NCBI GenBank assembly: GCA_040218575.1
Contig: JAVJRE010000007.1
Span: 372,001-436,000 of the forward strand
Direction of reading: 5' to 3'
DNA from: Alphaproteobacteria bacterium
GTDB taxonomy: Bacteria; Pseudomonadota; Alphaproteobacteria; JAVJRE01
Length of the DNA stretch: 64,000 nucleotides
Shown here: positions 59,479 through 64,000 of the stretch, piece after piece
Numbering within the stretch: the first letter of the stretch is position 1
How the letters are laid out: each line of letters starts with the position of its first letter
Made by a program: the position numbers and the translations under genes
Notes under the pieces: generated by a model
Seen by the model: the letters and a program-made list of their open reading frames with translations, nothing else
Told to the model about the DNA's origin: nothing
Database searches by the model: none

Positions 59479-60990
59479 TCATGCGGCGCGGCGGGCCGCG
59501 GCCGGCCGCCGGCCCAGCGATGGCAGGCCGAAGCCCGCCGCCCCTTCCACCGCCTCGGTGAAGCCCTCGGTCAGGCGTGTCGCGTCCGGCGCCAGGGCGC
59601 GCGGGCCGGCCGGCGGAAAAATCTCCCGTATCTCGTCAAGGAAGCGGCGCAGCGGCGGCGCCGGCCGACGCTTCATCAGGTGCAGGGCCTGGCTGGCGGA
59701 TACGGCTGTCACCACCAGCACATGATCGAACAGGTGGGCGACACGCCGCTCCATCAGCCACGAGAACTCGCCCGGCGCTGAAATGTCATCCTGCTCGGAA
59801 GCCGCCGGCTCCACCGGCGACAACAGGCCCGCCGGCTGTTCGGCCAGGCGGCGCATCTCCTCGACGAAGCCGAACGGCACCCACTCCAGATAGGCGGTGG
59901 TCTCCGGCGAGCCGACGTTCTGGCCTTCGGGAATCAGCAGGTCCGGCAGTTGCGAAATATCGCCCCGGTGCAGCTTGATGGCGTGGCGCCGCGCCAGCTC
60001 CGCCAGATCGACCCAGCTCGCCGCCATGGCGTCCATGGCCGGCGGCAGGATGGCGTTGTGATAGGAACCGGTGCTCATGGTCTTGCCGTGCGGATCGCGC
60101 TTGCGATCGGCCATGGCCGGCGGCACATAGGTCGGGTTTGACGCGATCACCCGCATGGAGATGGCGGCGGTGTCCGCCAGTTGCGCCTGGGCGCGGTGGG
60201 CCTGGCCCAGAACCCGCGGCAGGATACGCCACGACACCGGCGCCTGATAGAAGCGCCGGTCCTTGGTCCTGGCGCCCTTCAGCAGGCGGCCCAGCGCGTC
60301 CAGCGCCTGACCTTCATAAGGGTCGCCCCACAGCGCCTTGAGTGCCGGGTCATAGGCCTCCAGCGGTGCGTTGAAGGCCTCCACCGACAGGGCGAATACC
60401 CGTTCGGCCAGCGCCAGGCGACGGCCGGCATAGACCGCCGCCAGCGCCCCCATGCCGTTAGTGAAGGGGGAGCCGTTGGCGCCGCCGATCTCGAACCCCT
60501 TGCGCGCCCTGGGCGGCAGCAGGTCCACCAGAAAGAAGCGGGCGAGAATCTCGCCGGGCACCACCAGCCCCTGTTCGGGGATACGCGGCAGATCGCCATC
60601 CAGCAGTTTCGCCACCGCCTTGGCCCGGCCCGGCTCCACCGCGTTGGTCCCTTCCGCGTACATGGCCAGCATGGCGAAGACACTGGCTCTCACCACCTCC
60701 GGCGGCAGATCACGCCGGGCAAAGCTGAGACCGGTGAACGGGTTGCCGCGGGCGTGCAGCCGGCGCATCTCCTCCGGCGACTTGTGGACCTTGGCGGTGG
60801 GCCCGCCGCCCGACGTCACCCCATAGATGAAGCGGTCACGGTGGGTATCCACATAGGTCTGAAAGGCCTCATAGGCCTTTGTCATGCGGCCCATGGCGGC
60901 CGGTGCAAAGCGCACTTTCTCGCCACCGATGGCGACACGGCACACATTGTCCAGTGAGAAATCCCGCCGGTCGCGGATGGTGACGGTCAT
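59479..60990 (-). CDS. Histidine/phenylalanine ammonia-lyase-family protein lacking the MIO tripeptide
   Basis: A 503-residue protein of HAL/PAL length. RFIYGVTSG near residues 54-60 carries the conserved tyrosine, EIGGANGSPFTNGMGAL matches the NGT-containing helix, APVSWRILPRVLGQ matches the QDxYSxRxxPQ region, and TMSTGSYHN the GNFHG-like motif. The Ala-Ser-Gly that cyclises into the MIO group should lie in the stretch at 141-152, which here reads GLVVPGEILARF. The electrophile cannot form there in the known way. A different reaction or a structural role is likely. GGGGGAAG precedes the ATG. Confidence 0.85.
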   Translation of the reverse strand: MTVTIRDRRDFSLDNVCRVAIGGEKVRFAPAAMGRMTKAYEAFQTYVDTHRDRFIYGVTSGGGPTAKVHKSPEEMRRLHARGNPFTGLSFARRDLPPEVVRASVFAMLAMYAEGTNAVEPGRAKAVAKLLDGDLPRIPEQGLVVPGEILARFFLVDLLPPRARKGFEIGGANGSPFTNGMGALAAVYAGRRLALAERVFALSVEAFNAPLEAYDPALKALWGDPYEGQALDALGRLLKGARTKDRRFYQAPVSWRILPRVLGQAHRAQAQLADTAAISMRVIASNPTYVPPAMADRKRDPHGKTMSTGSYHNAILPPAMDAMAASWVDLAELARRHAIKLHRGDISQLPDLLIPEGQNVGSPETTAYLEWVPFGFVEEMRRLAEQPAGLLSPVEPAASEQDDISAPGEFSWLMERRVAHLFDHVLVVTAVSASQALHLMKRRPAPPLRRFLDEIREIFPPAGPRALAPDATRLTEGFTEAVEGAAGFGLPSLGRRPAAARRAA

Positions 60991-61062
60991 GGCTTCCCCC
61001 GGATCAGTCCGGTGCTATGGAAGCCCGTCGGCCAGCATCATGCAAGAGGGCGCCCGCGGTGC

Positions 61063-62067
61063 TTAGGCGGCACCGTCGGCGACGGCCGCAGGTGCGGGCG
61101 CCGAACCGCCCGGCGTCGCCGGATGGGCCGGCACGAAGGTCGGGCGAAACGCATAGCGGCGCATAAGGTCCAGATAGCCACCGGTGAATACATAGTGCCC
61201 GTTCATGGCCAGCAGCCGCTGGCGATTGGCCTTGTAAAAGCCCGGGATGCGGTACCACGGCATGGTGGCGCGCATGTGATGGACGATATGCAGATTGTTC
61301 CACAGGAACAGGAAGGCGAAGACGAACCCGGCCTCGACGCTGGCTATCCGTTCGCTGGGCCGGACGGCCCAGCGATGCTCAAAGAACGAGCGCAGGCGGA
61401 TAAAGCCCACATGGGGGTAAGCGATCAGCAGCACATACTGCCACCAGGCCATACCGGCGACGCCGCTGACAAAGGCGAAGAGCAGCCCGAGCATTACCAC
61501 ATGCCACAGCCAGGCGCGCAGATGGCTGGTATCGCCGCCGGCCAGGGCGCGTAGCTCGCCGCTCCAGAAACGGCTCCAGGCCAGGGCCGGACCCAGCGTG
61601 AGATGAAAGACCAGGGTCTGGTCGGCGATCCGCAGCCAGCGGCTGACCGGGTCCATGCGGGCCCAGCGATCCTGCGAGACGTAGCGGCTCTCCGGATCGG
61701 CCTCCGGCAGGGTCAGGTCTGCATTGCGATGATGAGTGGAGTGCATACGGTGATAGACCGGATAGGCGACCCACACCCCCAGGGGGGCGTAGGCCACCGC
61801 CGTGCGCAGCCACACCGGTGAACGGCGCAGGGCGTGAATACTCTCGTGCTGCAAACTGGAATGGAGCGCCACCAGATAGCCGCCGAGCGGGATCATCAAC
61901 CACCACGGCAGCGCGGCGTGGAACCAGACCAGCAGACCCCACGCCACATAGACACCGGCAAACAGCAGATAGGTGGGGGCTTCATAAGCCCACCAGGCGT
62001 CGGTCAAACGATTCCACAGCGTCCGGGGAGCCTGACTGCGACCCGCACTGACCGCTGACACCGACAT
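61063..62067 (-). CDS. Membrane fatty-acid desaturase
   Basis: A 334-residue protein with several membrane segments and three histidine boxes: LQHESIH (HxxxH), MHSTHHR (HxxHH) and LHIVHHM (HxxHH), which bind the di-iron centre. Such enzymes insert a double bond or hydroxyl group into an acyl chain or carotenoid at the cytoplasmic face. TAGGAGG lies just upstream of ATG 62067 and fixes this start rather than the frame beginning at 62151. The gene lies 72 bases downstream of the HAL-like gene's 5' end and is divergent from the enoyl-CoA hydratase. Confidence 0.9.
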   Translation of the reverse strand: MSVSAVSAGRSQAPRTLWNRLTDAWWAYEAPTYLLFAGVYVAWGLLVWFHAALPWWLMIPLGGYLVALHSSLQHESIHALRRSPVWLRTAVAYAPLGVWVAYPVYHRMHSTHHRNADLTLPEADPESRYVSQDRWARMDPVSRWLRIADQTLVFHLTLGPALAWSRFWSGELRALAGGDTSHLRAWLWHVVMLGLLFAFVSGVAGMAWWQYVLLIAYPHVGFIRLRSFFEHRWAVRPSERIASVEAGFVFAFLFLWNNLHIVHHMRATMPWYRIPGFYKANRQRLLAMNGHYVFTGGYLDLMRRYAFRPTFVPAHPATPGGSAPAPAAVADGAA

Positions 62068-62328
62068 TGCCAACCTCCTATACGAGGCCCGTGAAACAGG
62101 GCGTCCAACCGCATACCCGTCCGATCTGATTACGCTATGGCCGCGCGGCATTCAATGAGAATATTTGCTTAATCCCATGAGATTTTCTATGGCAAAATCG
62201 AAGGTCACGGGCCACAGCCCGCCCCCAGGCCACGCTGCGGAGCGGTTTGACGCGCTCATTGGCCGCTGCCACTCTCGGCCGCTGGCGGGCCGCCAGATCA
62301 CCGCGACGCCCCGTCGAAGGGACACCGC

Positions 62329-63162
62329 ATGTCACCTACTCCGCCCGCCAGTCCAGACGGCCCAGACGCCGGTGCGTTGCAGATCCGTGATCGCCACGGC
62401 TGTCGCTGGCTGACGGTCAATCGCCCCGCCGCCATGAATGCGCTCAACAGCGCCCTGGTCGCGGCCCTGGCGAACGCCGTGGCGGATGCGGCGGCGGACC
62501 CTGCAGTGCGGGTCATTGTCTTCGCCGGCGGCGGCGACCAGGCCTTCATCGCCGGCGCCGACATTGGCGAACTGCACGCGCTGGCACCGGACGCGGCCCT
62601 GGACTATTGCCGCCGCCTGGCCGCTGTCGGCGAGGCCCTGGCGCAGGCGCCGAAGCCAGTGGTCGCCGCCATCGGCGGCTGGTGTCTCGGCGGCGGGCTG
62701 GAGCTGGCGCTGGCCTCTGACATCCGCCTGGCCAGCGACGGCGCCCGCTTCGGCCTGCCGGAAGTGACCCTGGCCATCCTGCCGGGCGCCGGCGGCATCG
62801 CCCGCCTCAGCCGCCTGGTAGGCGGCGGTGTGGCGCTGGACCTCGTCCTGTCGGGCGACATCATCACCGCCGACCGCGCACTGGCCATCGGCCTGATCAG
62901 CCGGCTGGTTCCCGCTGGCCAGCTTGCCGACGCCGCGGACAGCCTGGCGCGGCGCCTGGCCGGCTTCAGCCCCGGCGCGCTGGCGACCATCAAGCAGCAC
63001 ATGAACCACAGCGCCGGCCTGCCGCTGGACCAGGCGGTGCAGGCCGATGCCCGGGCCTGCGCCAGCCTCTTCGGCGACGACCAGAAAGAGGCCATGGCCG
63101 CATTTCTCGACCAGCGAAAGGCGGATTTCAGCCGCAAACCTGCACCACCCGCCGCCGACTAA
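62329..63162 (+). CDS. Enoyl-CoA hydratase/isomerase family protein
   Basis: A 277-residue crotonase-fold protein. FIAGADIGEL and WCLGGGLELALASDIRLA form the oxyanion hole and CoA site; FGLPEVTLAILPGAGG contains the first catalytic glutamate; the position of the second appears to be aspartate (GGGVALDLVLSGD). It hydrates or isomerises a 2-enoyl-CoA. It is followed by an RraA-family gene after 19 bases, with which it is probably co-transcribed. A long N-terminal leader of about 17 residues precedes the fold. Confidence 0.9.
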   Translation: MSPTPPASPDGPDAGALQIRDRHGCRWLTVNRPAAMNALNSALVAALANAVADAAADPAVRVIVFAGGGDQAFIAGADIGELHALAPDAALDYCRRLAAVGEALAQAPKPVVAAIGGWCLGGGLELALASDIRLASDGARFGLPEVTLAILPGAGGIARLSRLVGGGVALDLVLSGDIITADRALAIGLISRLVPAGQLADAADSLARRLAGFSPGALATIKQHMNHSAGLPLDQAVQADARACASLFGDDQKEAMAAFLDQRKADFSRKPAPPAAD

Positions 63163-63181
63163 TCAGGAGGTCCCGACCGCC

Positions 63182-63883
63182 ATGGCATCTGCCCCGCCGC
63201 ATGATCCCGCCCTGCTCGCCACCCTGGCCCAATGGGACACGCCAACCATCTGCAACGCCATCGAAGAGGCCACCGGCCGGCCGGTGGATGATGGCATCAC
63301 CCGGCGCACCCTGCATGTGGCTGACCTGTCCCTGCCGCCAATGGTCGGCTATGCCCGCACCGCGACCATTCGTGCGGCCCAGGCGTCAGACGCTGACCGG
63401 GCGGAGCTGACGGCGCGGCGGCTTGCCTGGTACGGTCATGTTGCGGCCGCGCCAGGGCCGGCCATCGTCGTTCTGGAAGACCTCGATGACGAGCCAGGGA
63501 TCGGCGCCTTCTGGGGCGAAGTGCACACGCGGGTCCATTTGCGGCTCGGCGCTCTCGGCGCCATTACTAATGGCTCCATGCGCGATCTCCACATGCTGGC
63601 GCCGGGCTTTCAGATCCTCGCCGGGGAGATCGGTCCCAGCCATGCCTGGATCCGCGTCGAGGAGATCGGCCTGCCGGTCACGGTCTGTGGTCTCAGCGTC
63701 ACCGACGACGATCTGATCCATGCGGACCGTCACGGCGCGGTGGTTATTCCGCACCATGTGGCGGCCGCCATTCCCGCCGCGGTCGGGCGCATCATGGCCA
63801 AAGAGAAAGTTATTCTCGACCTCTGCGCCGGCGATTTCTCGCTCGACGCCCTGCGCCGCACGGTCGGCGGCGCGATCGAGTAA
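63182..63883 (+). CDS. RraA-family protein (second copy), aldolase-like
   Basis: A 233-residue protein. GALGAITNGSMRDLHML replaces the usual DGxxRD with NGxxRD, keeping the arginine-aspartate; DDLIHADRHGAVVIPHHV is the family's C-terminal metal-binding stretch. AGGAGG lies upstream of ATG 63182. The substituted asparagine suggests a substrate different from that of the copy at 57013. Operon position after enoyl-CoA hydratase suggests a part in acyl or sugar-acid breakdown, but this is not established. Confidence 0.85.
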   Translation: MASAPPHDPALLATLAQWDTPTICNAIEEATGRPVDDGITRRTLHVADLSLPPMVGYARTATIRAAQASDADRAELTARRLAWYGHVAAAPGPAIVVLEDLDDEPGIGAFWGEVHTRVHLRLGALGAITNGSMRDLHMLAPGFQILAGEIGPSHAWIRVEEIGLPVTVCGLSVTDDDLIHADRHGAVVIPHHVAAAIPAAVGRIMAKEKVILDLCAGDFSLDALRRTVGGAIE

Positions 63884-63889
63884 GCCGGT

Positions 63890-64000
63890 CTAGCGCGCCC
63901 GCGCCGCCTGGCTGTCCAGCCGGACCGCCCCGAAGTGGCCGTCCCTCACCGCTGCGCCAAAGGCCGCGGCCAGTCGTTCGCCCTCCGGGCCCAGCTTGCG
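63890..64000 (-). CDS. C-terminal end of an unidentified gene (cut by window edge)
   Basis: The reverse strand reads in one frame from the window edge to a TAG at 63890-63892, giving the last 36 residues, which include GPEGERLAAAFGAAVRDG and end QAARAR. Amino-acid use looks coding (helical, Ala/Arg/Leu-rich). The family cannot be named. It converges on the RraA-like gene with a six-base gap. Confidence 0.55.
   Translation of the reverse strand, partial: RKLGPEGERLAAAFGAAVRDGHFGAVRLDSQAARAR

Noticed and set aside
58592-59725. 377-residue plus-strand open frame over the IlvD/Edd dehydratase
   Set aside because: Antisense to a protein with three cluster cysteines in the right places; no support for the antisense product.
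60450-60500. The sequence A-N-G in the ammonia-lyase homologue as a modified MIO tripeptide
   Set aside because: Aligning the whole segment shows that A-N-G-S corresponds to the downstream conserved N-G-T motif of HAL/PAL. The true MIO position is earlier, at residues 141-152, where Ala-Ser-Gly is absent.

Overview
The window looks like chromosomal DNA from a high-GC alphaproteobacterium, probably a relative of the Rhodospirillales. Three things point there: the chemotaxis gene order cheA-cheW-cheY-cheB-cheR with a hybrid CheA, an LptF permease inside a surface-glycan locus, and dense operons with ATGA/GTGA 4-base overlaps. The taxonomic call is inference. No tRNA, rRNA, insertion sequence or CRISPR array was recognised. 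Both ends cut a gene: a membrane protein at the left edge and an unidentified minus-strand gene at the right edge.

Region 1 (about 1-26.7 kb) is a surface-polysaccharide locus centred on an activated heptose. A plus-strand operon (6.2-16.0 kb) holds a sedoheptulose-7-phosphate isomerase (GmhA type), a heptose-bisphosphate phosphatase (GmhB type), a transaldolase that could supply sedoheptulose-7-phosphate, two extended SDR epimerases, and a nucleotidyltransferase-PfkB fusion in the opposite domain order to E. coli HldE. It continues with a Gfo/Idh oxidoreductase, a UDP-glucose-dehydrogenase-like protein without the catalytic Cys, an SDR with an altered YxxxK motif, and a methyltransferase. 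Around the operon lie GT2 glycosyltransferases, two paralogous giant membrane proteins (possible GT-C enzymes), two further unknown membrane proteins, a pair of membrane proteins with predicted C-terminal winged helices, and an orphan thiamine-dependent E1 alpha/beta pair. The stretch from about 16 to 22 kb is visibly more AT-rich than the rest.

Region 2 (about 25.7-40 kb) is a second, more GC-rich glycan assembly and export locus. It has two candidate lipid-linked-sugar flippases (LPG-synthase-TM type and MurJ type), a GT-C-like membrane protein, a methyltransferase-GT2 fusion, three more transferases, an O-antigen ligase/polymerase, lptF without lptG, a GT4, and a tail-to-tail pair made of a WbpV-like SDR and a WbpL-like phosphoglycosyltransferase that probably starts the glycan on undecaprenyl phosphate.

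Region 3 (40.2-48.4 kb) is a chemotaxis operon, cheA-W-Y-B-R, closed by a strong stem-loop. A second CheY, two further hairpins and an adenylate cyclase with an N-terminal DUF5939-like region and zinc ribbon follow. No chemoreceptor or flagellar gene is in view.

Region 4 (48.4-64 kb) is mostly metabolic: an amidohydrolase, a four-domain rhodanese, release factor 3, a tandem SDR pair, a dihydropyrimidinase, a RidA-family protein, two RraA-family proteins, an IlvD/Edd sugar-acid dehydratase, a histidine/phenylalanine ammonia-lyase homologue without the MIO tripeptide, a fatty-acid desaturase and an enoyl-CoA hydratase.

The most unusual content is the heptose pathway with its rearranged and active-site-altered enzymes, the orphan E1 pair next to the membrane/winged-helix pair, and the ammonia-lyase homologue without MIO.
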